Shown in pieces: positions 35,061 through 46,645 of a DNA stretch of 64,000 nt; positions within the stretch are counted from its first letter, which is position 1; each line of letters starts with the position of its first letter. Under the pieces are notes generated by a model. The model saw nothing but the letters and a program-made list of their open reading frames with translations. It was not told the origin of the DNA and did no database searches. The DNA is taken from assembly GCA_011009095.1 (NCBI GenBank), contig VTPC01000423.1, positions 221,729 through 285,728 on the forward strand. The letters run 5' to 3'. Origin of the DNA: Ignelater luminosus (taxonomy: Eukaryota > Arthropoda > Insecta > Coleoptera > Elateridae). The position numbers and the translations under genes were made by a program.

Positions 35061-36080
35061 ACAGCTTTCTTGAGAAATCACGAAATTTATCCGAAAATTT
35101 CAAATTGCTGTAACTTCTGATTTGTAGAAAATAAATTAGTAAATATACATATTTCTGAAAGAAATGTAATGTATTACAACTCCCTGTCTGACGACTTTCT
35201 CGAAAACATAAGGCTGAGGAGTTAGAAGGACAACTTCGACGAAAACTGTGAAGCAAAAAAAGTTTTTCAAAGATTACAAGTTTGCGCTGGTGAATATCTC
35301 TGAAACTATAACACATAGGAAGAAAATGAATATAAACATTCTTGTAGGAAATTTAATTATCTTGTATTTTGTAGGGAATACTTCTTACCATATGACGCAC
35401 CATTTCCGAGTTATAAGCGGAAAACCAACAAAAGGGACCTTTTCACCCCCCTTCGAAAGCGGCAGGGTGAGGGGTAGGGACTTTTAGTATCTTTGCTTCC
35501 TAACTATCCACAAACATATTCCTCAAGAGAAGAATTCCTCTACAACCCCCTTTTGGGCATTCATTGACTTTTCTTGAGAAATCACGAAATGTATCCAAAA
35601 ACTTCAAACTGCTGTAACCTCTGACCTGTAGAAGATAAATTAGTAGCTATTACATATTTGTAATGGCGACTGAATGCTCTACAACTTTCTGTCTGACGAC
35701 CTTTTTGTAAAGCATAAGGCTGAGGAGTTAGAAAAACAAGTTTGACGAAAAATGTGAAGCAAAAAAAGTTTTTCGAAAATTGTCGATCTTCGCTGGCGAA
35801 TATCTCGGAAACTATAACACATAGAAAGAAAATAAATACAGACAGTCCTGTAGGGAATTTAATTATCTGTTATTTTGTAGGGAATACGCTTTGCCATACG
35901 ACGCACCGTTTCCGAGTTATAAGCAAGAAACCGAAAAGAGGGACCTTTCCACCCCCCACGCCCCTGAAGCGGCAGGGCTAGGGACGGGGACTTTTAGTAT
36001 CTTTGCCTCCTAACTACCCCCAACAAATTCTCCCCCTTTCCGTGTCCTCTACAATCCGCTTTTGGGCATTTATTGACTGA
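35061..36080. repeat. tandem duplication of a ~508-bp unit
   Basis: Unit 1 (about 35061-35567) and unit 2 (about 35568-36080) run in parallel from TTTCTTGAGAAATCACGAAA through GCTGAGGAGTTAGAA, GAAGCAAAAAAAGTTTTTC and GACTTTTAGTATCTTTGC to CTTTTGGGCATT.ATTGAC. They are diverged but colinear. The plus frames at 35248-35487 and 35742-35981 are homologous only because the DNA is; they have no known domain. This may be a two-copy remnant of a satellite or the repeated ends of an unidentified element. Confidence 0.8.
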
Positions 36081-36723
36081 AGTATTAATGTGCTTTAAGA
36101 TTATGATTTTATGACAGTTTAACCTCACGCTGTTGCCTTTTTTTTGTAACCCTGTAAATGTAAGGAAAACTTGATTTCTTTTTAATTTAATTTAATTTAA
36201 TTTAGTTTGATTGCCTAACAGATATTTCCAATTACAGCACAATATACAAAAATATAACAACGTACAAACAAAAGTAATATAAATATATATAAAAGTAACA
36301 ACATGCATATGTAAATACTAAGTATATGACTAGTATAAATACAAACAGAAGACGAAGGACTACCATAATAGTGTTTTGTTTCAATTGCAGTATTTAGTAA
36401 TAATTTTAGAGTACAGCAGTTTATATCTATGCGATTTGAATATTATTGTAGTTGCAAGATATGTAATATATTGGAGAGTTTATTAACAAATTGCCATCCG
36501 CATTATCCAAATAGAAAAATGTATTGCTTCTATTACACATTCGAGGAACATGAAAACTTAACATAATTGACTTAAAATATGCGAGCAATCTATTTGATTG
36601 TGCATCAGTTTATACAAAAATGTTAAGCCAATAAGTTTACGTCTAATGTCTAATGATTTTACATCAAATTTTTTCAGTAGTAGAATATGCGGATAGCCTT
36701 GCTCAGGATAATGGCCTTCAACC

Positions 36724-37805
36724 TTAAAATTTAAGAAATTTTCTTTGGATAGCTTCCAGCAATTCTTTGGAATTGATGTAATATGGATTCCATACTAACA
36801 CACAATATTCAAGTTTTGACCACACTAAAGCATAGAACAACGCTTTTAGTGCATGTATTTTCGTAAATGATTTGCAATTTCTAATAATGAATCCAAGCAT
36901 TTTCAATCCTGTACTTCTGACAATCATTTTGATCTGAAACCGAGGTGAATATTTCTAGGTCATCTGCAAAAGCAAGTTTGTGGCAAGTAATAATGTTTAA
37001 TAAATCATTAATAAATAAAATGGATAAAAGAGGACCCAAATTGGGGAACACTTAATGTAGCTTGGAATGAAAGAGAAGCAAAACCGTTGTAGGATACGAA
37101 CTGTTTTCTATTGTTTAGGTATGATTCAAAAAATAAACAGAGAGCGTTGCTGAAGCCGAAGTTGTGTAATTTTCTAATAATTATAGAATGAGAAATACGA
37201 TCGAATGCCTTTGAAAAATCTGTATACACGACATCTACTTGTCCCTTTGTATCTATAGTTTCAGATATATATTGAGTTAATTGAATTAAGTTGGTATTTG
37301 TCGAGCGCATATCCATAAAACCGTGCTGAGAGGGTGAAATATAAGCTTTAACTGAATGATAAATGCGAGAATAGATAATAACCTCAAACACTTTTGCAAA
37401 ATTGCATAGTATGCTAGTCGGCCTATAATTGCTTACAAGATGAGGATCTCCACTCTTAAAAACTGGACAGATTCGGGCAAGTTTCCAATATTCGGGAAAA
37501 GTGGACGTGTTAATAGACAAATTAAATAAAATTTTCAAAGGTAAAGCCAACACAGCGGGAGTATCTTTTACGAAGAAACTGAGTACCTGATTGTGACCAG
37601 AAGTTTGTTTGTTTTTTAGTTTGCGAATGGCACTAATAACATCAGATTCAGAAATTTTATTAAGATTTATGCTGCGCATAGTACTGGGTCCAATTTCGGG
37701 TACAGAGATATGGTTGGAAGATGGAAGGTAAACACTCTTAAAATGATCTTTGAAAGCGTTAACTATATCCAAAGGTTTATCGTATGCATTATCACCAAGA
37801 TTCAT
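36724..37805 (-). pseudogene. LINE reverse transcriptase domain (broken)
   Basis: Shows SGHNQVLSFFVKDTP, WKLARICPVFKSGDPHLVSN, YRPTSILCNFAKVFE, QHGFMDMRSTNTNL, VVYTDFSKAFDRISH and LNNRKQFVSYNG. A frameshift falls in the VPQG-like block (VPQFGSSF). The catalytic box then follows in another frame as KLAFADDL (about 36950-36975), and the thumb-like part ends in 36724-36927 (ALKALFYALVWSKLEYCVLV). All are standard RT blocks of jockey/CR1-type LINEs. The FADD box is intact, but the reading frame is not. Confidence 0.88.
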
Positions 37806-38960
37806 TTTCCAGGAATACGAGTAGTGCCTCGCTTTTCTTGAATAAACGCCCAGAAGCTCTTTGGGTCTGTACCTAGATTGTTTTGCAAATTAATCATGTA
37901 TGCATTATATGAATCTTTGATCATGGATTTAGTCAAGGCCCTGTAGTGTCTATATAAACAAAGATCGTTATTTGATTGGTATCGTTTATATCTTGCGAGA
38001 TGTTTATTTTTAAGATGTATACTTTTAATAATCTCTCTACTAAACCAAGCAGGATATTTACGTTTTTTATGCTTATATAGAGGAACATATTTGTCAAAGA
38101 TATTATACAATATACTGTAAAATTGAGCACAGGCGGCATCAATATCTGTGCAGTACTCTAAGGACGACAAGTCGGTGTTGAGAAGGCTACTGTAAAGTTG
38201 TGGAAAGTCTGCTCTACTAAAATTGTAAACTTTGATTTGATTTTCTCTGCAATACTTGTGATTATCAGGAAAGTTAGATATAAAAATTACATTATTCAAA
38301 GTAACAGAAAGTGCTGGATGATGTAAATCTTCTTTAACAAGAGGAGAGGTATCCCTTTGTACAACACAATCCATATTACTAATTACTAGATCTAATAACC
38401 TATTGTTATGGTTAGGTACATTATTAAATTGTTGAAAATTAGCAAAGTTTATAAAATCATACATAGTTAAACAGTATGGATCGTTACCGCTATTTATAAA
38501 CATAGGAACATTAAAATCACCTAACATTAAAACATTATATTCGTGAGTACAATACATCTGTTCAAAAGTATCCACAAACAATTGAAAATCCGTTAAAGAC
38601 GTGTTCGGTGGAATATACAAAACAAAAAATATAGAAGGTTAGTTTGTTTACTACACATTTGCAACCAACTATATCTATTGCTACATTCTGATCAGTTATT
38701 ACACTCAGATCAATCATCTCAGTTTCAATGCAATCACTTACAGCCAGTAAAGCACCGCCTCCCCATTTCTCCCCCCAGTGAGTGAGTATCTTCTGTCACA
38801 CCGGAACACCTTGTATTCGTTCGGAAATAACTCAGAACTAGCTATATCACAGTTAAGTGCAGTCTCCACTAGCGCAATCAAGTTATATTCATTGTTGCAC
38901 ACCTGTGGAAAGAAGTCATTTATTTTAGAGCGTAAGCCCCGAACATTTTGAAGATAACAC
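37802..38960 (-). pseudogene. LINE endonuclease domain (broken)
   Basis: Starts with CYLQNVRGLRSKINDFFP (the N-x-R-G-x-R-S-K entry to LINE endonucleases), then IALVETAL. A frameshift follows near 38780, after which comes EKWGGGALLAVSD, then YIPPNTS..., the catalytic MLGDFNVP, and a linker. These blocks follow the EEP-fold endonuclease order of LINE ORF2 proteins, which nick target DNA. The longest intact piece is 37802-38620. The next frame overlaps by four bases into the RT part, so one more shift may separate them. Confidence 0.85.
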
Positions 38961-39150
38961 GAAACACTGGATAAACTATTGGGCGTAATTGGTTTAAACG
39001 ATTTGTTAATTTAGTGATAGTGGGAATCCCTTTGACATATTTGATCGTTAAAGATGATTCTCCAGCTTCAGTTCTAGATTGTAGCTGATTACGTAGATTC
39101 TTTAAATACTCCAATTGCTCTGGCGTTTGATCATTGCTCAATCGTAGGTT

Positions 39151-39984
39151 TATGTTGACATTAAAGCTAACAAAACAAAACTAGTCGGTACTAAACGTTT
39201 ATGCAAAATTTTTGATCATGCAACAACGCCAAATGCAGCCGCAGGTACGACAATTTCCAAAAAAAAGAAAACACTCCCAACCTAACAAAATGAAAGCATG
39301 GCCTGTTACGACCCAGAAACATCGTGAACGAAGTATATTTGATATCAGCAGAGATTAGATTACTGTCATTAAAAACAAGAAAACATGTTTGAGTTGCACT
39401 CTAGAAAAAAGACAAATCTTTTAGACGCCACATTAAAAAGATCAATTTTAAAATACCAAGCACAATTTTTAGAATTAAAACCCCAAATAATATTAAAAGA
39501 ACAATATTGTATTCGAGACTATGTGAACCGTTTGATATACAGTAAGGTTTACATTGCAAAACACATTGTTAACAAATAGTTATTTATGCAGCAAGTCAGT
39601 AAAGTGTATCTTTTTTTCACGAGACGGAAAGTTTGCCGCACGAGTCGAAGGCGAGTGCACAAATCCGCCGAGTGAAAAAAGTAGCTTTACTCACGAATTG
39701 CATACAAAACTTTTTTCATGTTCGTAATAAAAATCAAGAACTGCCTACTTCAAAAACGGCTTTCTTGTTAAAAAAGTGCAACATTTTTCATTAACTTTTG
39801 TTTATAAAGGATGTTTCATTGCGCTAGAAGCGTGAAAAAAACGTGCCATTTTTAACGCCAAATATTTAAACACCTAACATAGAAGGTTGAAGTTGCTATG
39901 ATACACTCTAATTTTACATTTAATATCAATGTTTTCAAGAAGATTAAAATTTAAAAAAAAGGTAAAAATGTTAGAAGCGGGTAC
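39151..39984. other. intergenic with a CGAGTGAAAAAA-type repeat
   Basis: At about 39610-39720, CACGAGACGG, CCGCACGAGTCGAAGGCGAG and CGAGTGAAAAAAGTAGC recur as partly inverted GC-richer phrases in AT-rich DNA, suggesting a small repeat. The plus frame at 39385-39579 has no recognisable family. Confidence 0.4.
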
Positions 39985-40395
39985 AATAGTTATTTATGTA
40001 CCAAGGGCCGAAAGAGAAAGTTTAAGTCTGTTGACGAAGCTGAGGCCTAGAAATCCTGGAATTATTATTATTAAGTGGCGTGTTGCGCAAACTTCTCTTT
40101 CTACCCTTTTTATTTAGATGACCTTTAATTAGTCGTTTATTGTCGAACTGCTTTAAACATTTTTGCGTGGATAAAACGCTGTCTAAAACACTCTTACAAT
40201 AAATAACTATTAACTTTCTGTTCTAAAGTTAATTATAAGTATAACATTATGACTGATAGAGTTGCTAAGTGTTGGCAACATAGGTTGCAAGAAAACAAGT
40301 TGGTGATAAACAGTTTTATATTGTAAACAAATTGAAAAAAGGTTGCTGGAATTTGTACAAGTCTTACAATAAAAGCATCAATAATATACTGCATA

Positions 40396-41974
40396 CACAG
40401 GGTGTTAGAAGAAACGTTTAAATATTTAAGGGACATATAGTACGACCACAAACAAGTAAAAAGGTCTTAATGAACATGGGTCCACAAATCAACCGTTTTC
40501 GAGATAAGAGCGATTTTCGTTTTTGAAGGTAAAAGAAAGCCACGACTTTCATTATCAGTTTAGTGATATGCACACACTGTTTCGAGATAAAAGCGTTTTT
40601 TTTGTTGCTTTAATCAAAGAAACCATGACTTTCTCTAAAGTAAAACAATTTTTTTCATAAATTTTTTTATTATGTTTGCAGGGGTATGATGCCTACGCTA
40701 TTTTTCAAATAAATGCGATTTAATCAAAGAAACCACAGCTTGAAGTAAAACATTTTGTTTTCATATGATATTTACTTTACTAATCACTTCGAAACCGATT
40801 CATACGCTGTTTTCTGGTGGTAACTTTATTTTTCGACGTCAAGGAGAGTCAGTTTTCGATTTGGCTTGACTTATTCAAATACTGAAATGGCCGATATGGT
40901 TTTCATGTACGATCGTGCTAACAAGAATGCTTTGGAAGCACGTCGCCTTTATAGTGAGGCTTTTTTCAATCGTCAACTGACTTCGCATGTGATAGATGGA
41001 AACGTTTACTAACGGTTGAGGGATAGTGGCTCTTTTGCGAAACGTGCTTAAAACAGCGGACGTCCAAGGTGAGTGTGTACGATTGAGGTTGAAAAGGAAA
41101 TTTTGGCAGTAGTAGATGAAAACCCAGAAGAGAGTGTGAGAAGAATTTCGGCTGAAGTAGGCGTAAGTAGTCCTCTTGTTTGGAGAACTTTCCACCATCA
41201 ACTTTTATATCCGTACCATATTCAACGGATAAAGCCCTTACTCGCCCTGACTACTAAGCAAGAATGATATTCTGTCAGTGATTTTTAAGCAAAGCTGCTG
41301 AACACCCGAATTTTTCTTCTAATATCCTTTTCACTGATGAAGTCGGTTTCGCTAAAGATGGAATTTTCAATTACCACAATAATCACATTTGGTCGGACGA
41401 AATCCACATGCTGTTCTTGTATCCAGACAGGTTCTGCGTACCTTAATTTTCTGGTAAACGCTTCCCCCGAACTTTTGAAAGATGTCTCTCTAAATCAGAA
41501 ATTGGATGTTTGATTTATACAAGATGGAGCAACGCCGTATTTTACGCTTGCTGTTAGAGAGCACCTGAACAAAACATTTCATAGGAGATGGATAGGGCGA
41601 GAGGGTCCCGACCTAACTCCCTTAGACTTTAGTATTTGGAGTTACTTGTAAAGTGTGGTATACGCAACATCTGTAAATAATCTTGCCGAGTTGCAACAGC
41701 GAATTGAGCAATGTTGTCAAACAATTCGAGCCCAACAGGGCTTTTTAAAAAGGGTGCGGAGTTTCTTCTTGAGAAGATGTAGATCCCGTGTCGAAATGGA
41801 TGAAGGACATATCGAACATCTTCTGTGATAATCGCTGATAAACGCTAAAAACAAATATTGCTCTTATCTCGAAAACGGTCGATTTGCGGACCCATGTTCA
41901 TCAAGACTTTTTTACTTGTTTTTGGTCGTACTATAATGCCACTTAAATATTTAAACGGTTTTCTTAACACTTTG
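40396..41974 (+). mobile_element. mariner-like DNA transposon with ~120-bp TIRs (inactive)
   Basis: TA at 40394-40395 and 41975-41976 flank the element. The left end CACAGGGTGTTAGAAG continues through GTTTAAATATTTAAG, ACAAGTAAAAAGGTCTT and AACCGTTTTCGAGATAAGAG; the right end (about 41858-41974) is its inverted copy. The DM9 duplication gives an empty-site reference: copy 1 reads GCATATATTTAGTG here, so the insertion came after the duplication, or copy 1 was never hit. Confidence 0.9.
40887..41828 (+). pseudogene. mariner-like transposase pseudogene
   Basis: Begins MADMVFMYDRANKNALEARR and ends in HIEHLL before TGA. In between, spread over all frames, are an N-terminal helix-turn-helix (EILAVVDENPEESVRRISAE, LLYPYHIQRI), the first catalytic region (NILFTDEV.FAKDGIFN), IWSDE, a QDGATPYFTLAVREHLN block with the second aspartate, and the LTPLDFSIWSYL block with the third. 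It has several stops and frameshifts and a deletion between the first and second catalytic blocks. This matches an IS630/Tc1/mariner-type family abundant in insects. Confidence 0.85.
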
Positions 41975-41989
41975 TATTTAGTGTTTATA

Positions 41990-43005
41990 CAGGGTGATTC
42001 CGAAATAAAGGGTATCCTTTTAATAGGTGATAAGTGAGGCTAAAAGAAGACAAAAGATGAAAAAACGAAGTGGCTCCGTGAAAGTTGAAAATTTTGACAA
42101 TTTTCCTAAATATTAAAAACTGAAGCCGTCTCTGGTTAGAAAAAGAAAAGTGTTTCTTGTATTGTCGCCTTAAAAAGTGAAAGTTAAGGAGATTTACGGT
42201 GTTTTTAAACCCTTGTAGTGCAAGAACGAAAATTTACCAGACATGCCTATTTTCTTGGAACTAATAGTGCAGCTGTAGTAGCACAATGAACAATAAATGC
42301 CATCATAAGCTACTCCCTGGACATTTTACAACTTTCCCTTCTTGAATCTGAAGTATGTTAAACATGCAGGGTTGTTGAAATTCGTTAAAACAGTAAAAAA
42401 ATAATAACAAAATTTATGTTACGAACAATTAGACTTCAGTCTCACAAGCAACATTTTAATCCCTTATTATTATTTAGTCACATGAATAGAAAACATTTTA
42501 AATGGCAATGGATTACACATACTACTTGAATGAAACATGCATATGGAAGGTACTACTAACTATCACCTCAAATATTTAATTCAATTTAATAAATTCAACC
42601 AATTTTTATTTATGTAGCACAATGCTTATTGAAGTTTTTGGCTCTTCGGAGGTTTACAGAAAAAAACCACCAACAGTAAAATTTTAATATTTTTCCGTTT
42701 GCAGATTAAAAAGTAAAAGTTCCTACTGGTTATTTATGGCATTGTAGAAACCAGATAAACTATTATACCCCTCACATAAATAGCAAGAACTACCTGCTAA
42801 TGACAAGGACAGTCAGTCAACCCCTATCGATTTTTGCTTAAATAAAAGTATGAGAGCAGGACCGGCTTGGCTTAGCAATTAAACTTCAATCGTATTTTTC
42901 TCGGAAACTATGCAATTTTTACCTACCATTTTTTATCGCAAATGTATGTACTATCACACTGCTATCCACCTTTAAGAGGATACCCTTTATTTCGGAATCA
43001 CGCTG
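41990..43005. mobile_element. non-autonomous TIR element, TA target
   Basis: The left terminus CAGGGTGATTCCGAAATAAA (then GGGTATCCT) and the right terminus, inverted, are nearly identical over about 29 bp. TA flanks both sides (41988-41989, 43006-43007). The 1.0-kb interior has no transposase frame. It sits 15 bp right of the mariner-like element, in the same short stretch of duplicated host DNA. Confidence 0.88.
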
Positions 43006-43202
43006 TATAACTACTACATCGTAATTAGAATTACCAAAGGTTAAGAGATCTTCTGAAAACTGATAAAACCAAAAATAAAATTGATATATAAAATTAAATA
43101 CATACTAGGCAGTGATAACCGTCATATTAAATAAATTGTTGCAGTGTCAGTGAAATTGTACTGGACATTTGAATTGGTTGTATTTTCCAATTTTTAAAAA
43201 TA

Positions 43203-43281
43203 ATGATTAAATGTGCAATTATTGTTCTTTTTTCTTGCTTATTGTATGCAGAGGTCCAAGCAAAATGCAGAGTAATGGAAG
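43203..43281 (+). CDS. DM9/DUF3421 secreted protein B, exon 1 (signal peptide)
   Basis: Paralog of 28856-28934 with the same length and phase. It encodes MIKCAIIVLFSCLLYAEVQA plus KCRVME. Two residue changes relative to copy A (F9L, Q26E) leave the signal peptide intact. Donor GTAATT. It begins 198 bp downstream of the inserted transposon, so the proximal promoter is conserved with copy A but sequences further upstream are displaced by 2.6 kb. Confidence 0.8.
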
Positions 43282-44248
43282 GTAATTAATTTACTAATAA
43301 ATAATTTTTATTAATAGATTTATTGCAAAATAATTATAATTTTAGAATTTTTACGCCAGCAACTTTACATTAAAATTATTGTTTATAGAAATTTTCCCAG
43401 AGCTTTTACTAGAATCTTATTCCATTTTTTCTTTGTAAATATCAATCTATCAACTGTTGTTTCACTTGGGTTTTTTTTTTTTATAAAGCGAGCGCTAAAC
43501 CTACAGATGATATTGAATTTTTTAAAACTTCAGACATTAAGCAACAGTAATAAAAAGTTTTACAAATCATTTGCTTGGAATTTTAAAACTAATTTTTCAA
43601 AAACTCTATTTAAGCTTGTTTTTCTTTTCTTCTAAACTATTCAAACAGATCTTGTTAACCGTAGCTTCTATAAATGTAATTTCTTCCATTGTCTTACAGG
43701 GTAAATAATCTCTGACAGTCTTAACAAGATAATGTTATTATCTATTTGTTACTGGTTTTGTTATTAATTAAATAACATTTTTTACATAACAAACATTCTA
43801 TTACTCAGCAACTGAAAGATTTCCAAAATTTAAAAGCAAAACACGGAAAAAATAATTTCAGTTCTATTTCTCAATGTATGTAGCTTATTTATATTTTTAT
43901 TCAGTTGTTCTTATCTCCCCATCCACGCTTAGAAATAACATTGTGCAGACTAATACTATAACCTGCAATGGACTTTACTTATGCTTTTGCAACATCATTT
44001 AAGGATACTACTCTAAAAGTATCAATATCAAAACACAATTTAGAGTCTCCGACTTTAAATAAAAGTTAAAGAGATATAAGAGACCTATATATTGTCTCCC
44101 CCCAAATAGAAATTTGTGCAAGCATTGGCTAACATACCTCCAGACGAACGGTTCGTCCTTGTTTGGACTCAGCAGTGGAGGATAAAGAAGTCAATGCTTG
44201 CCCGCTTCAAACTGGTTTACTCTTTATCCTTTATTTATGATACATATA

Positions 44249-44770
44249 CAAGGTGTAAAGAAAATGACGGAAAAGACTGCAGTACGTTATTCTGTGCTCA
44301 AAACTAAGAAGAAATTTCCTATACCAATTTGGCCTTAACTGCCTATTTCTCAAAATATTTGCAATTAAAACTTTTTAAATTTGGCAACGCGGTAGGTTTA
44401 AAGGAGTGAGTACGCAAGTTCTGCTTGGAATCTCGTATCTTAGTTACCATTGTTAGTAACGTGTAACGTTGCAATATCTTCAAAAGACATTTCTTGCAAG
44501 GAATTTACCATTTTAAGAAGTGGATTACTAATATGCTAGTACAAATAAAACTAGAAACAGTACGTAATTAGTGTTTTTTACGTTTAAACTCCGTTTAAAC
44601 ATTAATATTTTGTTGTATTTATTAAGAATGCGGAATCAACTAAGCAATTTAGGACTTCCAATAACTTCTTCATAATAGTGTTAACAGTAAGATGGTATAA
44701 GATTTTCTGTTCATTTTTTTACCGTAGAATAACGTATTGAAGTTTTTTCCGCCATTTCCTTTACACCTTA
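44249..44770. mobile_element. MITE in the intron of DM9 gene B
   Basis: Left CAAGGTGTAAAGAAAATGAC (then GGAAAAGACT.CA.TACGTTATTCT) and an inverted right copy TAAGGTGTAAAGGAAATGGC (then GGAAAAAACTTCAATACGTTATTCT), with TA on both sides. TIRs are about 50 bp and total length 522 bp. No coding capacity. Confidence 0.8.
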
Positions 44771-45191
44771 TATATCCCACAATAAGTTGAGAACAACTTT
44801 TATGTATTTCCTCTTTGAAAATATTTTTATTGAGTCTCGGGATTGTTGATGCCATTTTTCCTGCGGAGCAGCAATAACCGTTTCAGGCAATAGAGTTTCT
44901 TTAGCATAAACGAAACTTTTGAAAAAAGTAACTAAAAAATAAGCGAGGTAAATTACCGCTTTGTTATTGGTATGTGTAATGAACCGAATTTCCCGAGATG
45001 GAACTAAAAAAGCAGCAATAGAAACAAGTGTGTGGTAAAAGACGGCAACGGCATATCTAATGGAAACTGATGTTACTCATTAAATCTTTCCTTGCATACA
45101 CAAGAGCAGTGAATAAAGAGTTGGTTGCGGATATGCAGGGATACTTTTAATCTTGCAGTAACGTTACTACACAGAAGATGCTATAAATACA

Positions 45192-45192
45192 G

Positions 45193-45242
<50 letters not shown>

Positions 45243-45244
45243 AA
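45192..45244. repeat. (GA)n microsatellite
   Basis: About 50 bases of GA repeats with a few GAAA interruptions. The arginine/glutamate-rich frames over it are artefacts. Confidence 0.95.
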
Positions 45245-45990
45245 GCTACAGAGGTCGTGAGCAGAAGTCTTCGCATTCTCTTTCTACTATCTGGAATAAT
45301 TATACGGTGCATAATCAAAATTAAAATTGCACATTTGGTTGTTAGAGATAAAAAAATCTTTTGTAGTTCCACAACTAAATTAACCCTTAATACTTATTCA
45401 GATGACCATGAACTGATAGCCATAACGATTTTTATACCATCTCGTTGAAGAGTTCAATCTAAGATACTCTAAATCTACCGATGCATCTCCTCCTTTATTT
45501 CTCTTCTGTGTGCTTTTAGTTAACATTCATTAAAAGATTTAACGTCAATAACAGATTGCTATCGGTTCGGGAATGATATCGGAAATGATGATGGAGTCTT
45601 CAGAAAAATTCAACAATTAGCTTAAAAGCAATATTAATCTGTTAGTACCAATCTCAATATTACTATGTTAATATTCGTTGTGTAGTTTACCCCAATCCTG
45701 TGTCATCTCAAAACCTGCTATACGTATATCCAATACTTTCTTTACTTATGATTAGTTTTTCAGGACTATGTATTATACCGCAGCCAACTCAGAGGAAGAA
45801 GAAAAATTAAAAAAAATAGAAATTGTTATCTTTTGTTTAATCTTCCACTTGTATGTTTTCATAAATATTTTATGGATTGTAACTGTAGGTGCCTGTTGGT
45901 ATTCACAAGCAAAATAGCGATAAATTTCCTGATGACATTTTACTTGCGTTTTCTGTTAGGTACTTACCACAACAATATTTCTAATTCTAG

Positions 45991-46187
45991 GCTACTATTG
46001 GAGAGATTTTACCGGAGAAGTACCAGAAGACGCCCTTCCAGGTGGAACAGACACTAATGGAAAACCAATCTTCATTGGGCAAGTATTGCAATTGGGATTC
46101 CTAATACCTGTTAAGATCTATTTAGACAATCCAACAGCATATTACGAATTTGAAAGAAAAGAATTTCCAGTAACAGAGAACATTAAA
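45991..46187 (+). CDS. DM9/DUF3421 secreted protein B, exon 2 (first DM9 repeat)
   Basis: Same 197-nt structure as copy A, encoding GYYWRDFTGEVPEDALPGG and NGKPIFIGQVLQLGFLIPVK. Four residue changes from copy A (D to E, A to T, P to T, V to F) flank the core; the GG-x-D and PVK positions are kept. Confidence 0.88.
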
Positions 46188-46248
46188 GTAATATACTAAA
46201 TATTTTTATGGTTTTTCAACGAAGAAAATAATTTAATTCAATTTGCAG

Positions 46249-46515
46249 ATACTTTGCACCCAATATCCGGAACATTTCGAATGGATTAGAACTAGTAATG
46301 AGGAAATAAAATTTTTAACAGAAAAGCATTTAGTTATAGGGGGATATCAACCAAGATGGACTACCTTTATTGGAAGAGTACGACATGGAAGCGAAACATT
46401 AGTTGGAAAATTACTTTTTACTGAGCGTCCAAACGATTCCGGTTTGCATGTTACTAGTAACGGAAATGGCATACAGTATAATTCGTATGAGATTCTTGTT
46501 TTTAATCCTTATTAG
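46249..46515 (+). CDS. DM9/DUF3421 secreted protein B, exon 3 (second DM9 repeat, stop)
   Basis: 267 nt ending in TAG (46513-46515), encoding ILCTQYPEHFEWIRTSNEE through YQPRWTTFIGRVRHGSETLV to YEILVFNPY. It has nine residue changes from copy A, more than the other exons together. No stop or frameshift, and all splice sites are intact, so both paralogs look functional. The whole protein differs from A at 15 of 180 positions. Confidence 0.9.
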   Translation: MLCTQYPEHFEWIRTSNEEIKFLTEKHLVIGGYQPRWTTFIGRVRHGSETLVGKLLFTERPNDSGLHVTSNGNGIQYNSYEILVFNPY

Positions 46516-46645
46516 ATGATCGACTGATAAAAATATTGAAACAATTCTTGTATTTAGTTGTCACAGTTTATTAATATCCTAAGTAATACTTACAGATTTT
46601 TGTAAGCCATACTTATTGTTATTATAGTATCTTTATGAAGTTAAA

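Larger units (their letters stand above)
36177..39150 (-). mobile_element. non-LTR retrotransposon (LINE, jockey/CR1-like), nearly full-length ORF2, inactivated
   Basis: Minus strand, about 3.0 kb. From 5' to 3' it has an N-terminal stretch (from about 39141), an apurinic endonuclease domain, a reverse transcriptase domain, and a 3' end with a tail of five or more TTTAA units (36177-36205 on the plus strand) in place of plain poly-A. At least three frameshifts separate the segments. It lies between the two DM9 gene copies. The short-unit tail and single EN-RT ORF suit the jockey/CR1 group; finer assignment needs a phylogeny. Confidence 0.85.
43282..45990 (+). other. intron 1 of DM9 gene B (2.7 kb)
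   Basis: Donor GTAATT, acceptor TTCTAG. Both ends match copy A, but the middle (about 43890-44995) does not. It contains a MITE and a GA tract. Confidence 0.7.

Noticed and set aside
35248-35981. Two homologous plus frames of 79 codons each
   Set aside because: They are alike because they lie in a tandem DNA repeat; no domain or constraint visible.
45125-45448. Arg/Glu-rich frame
   Set aside because: It translates a GA microsatellite in the intron of DM9 gene B.
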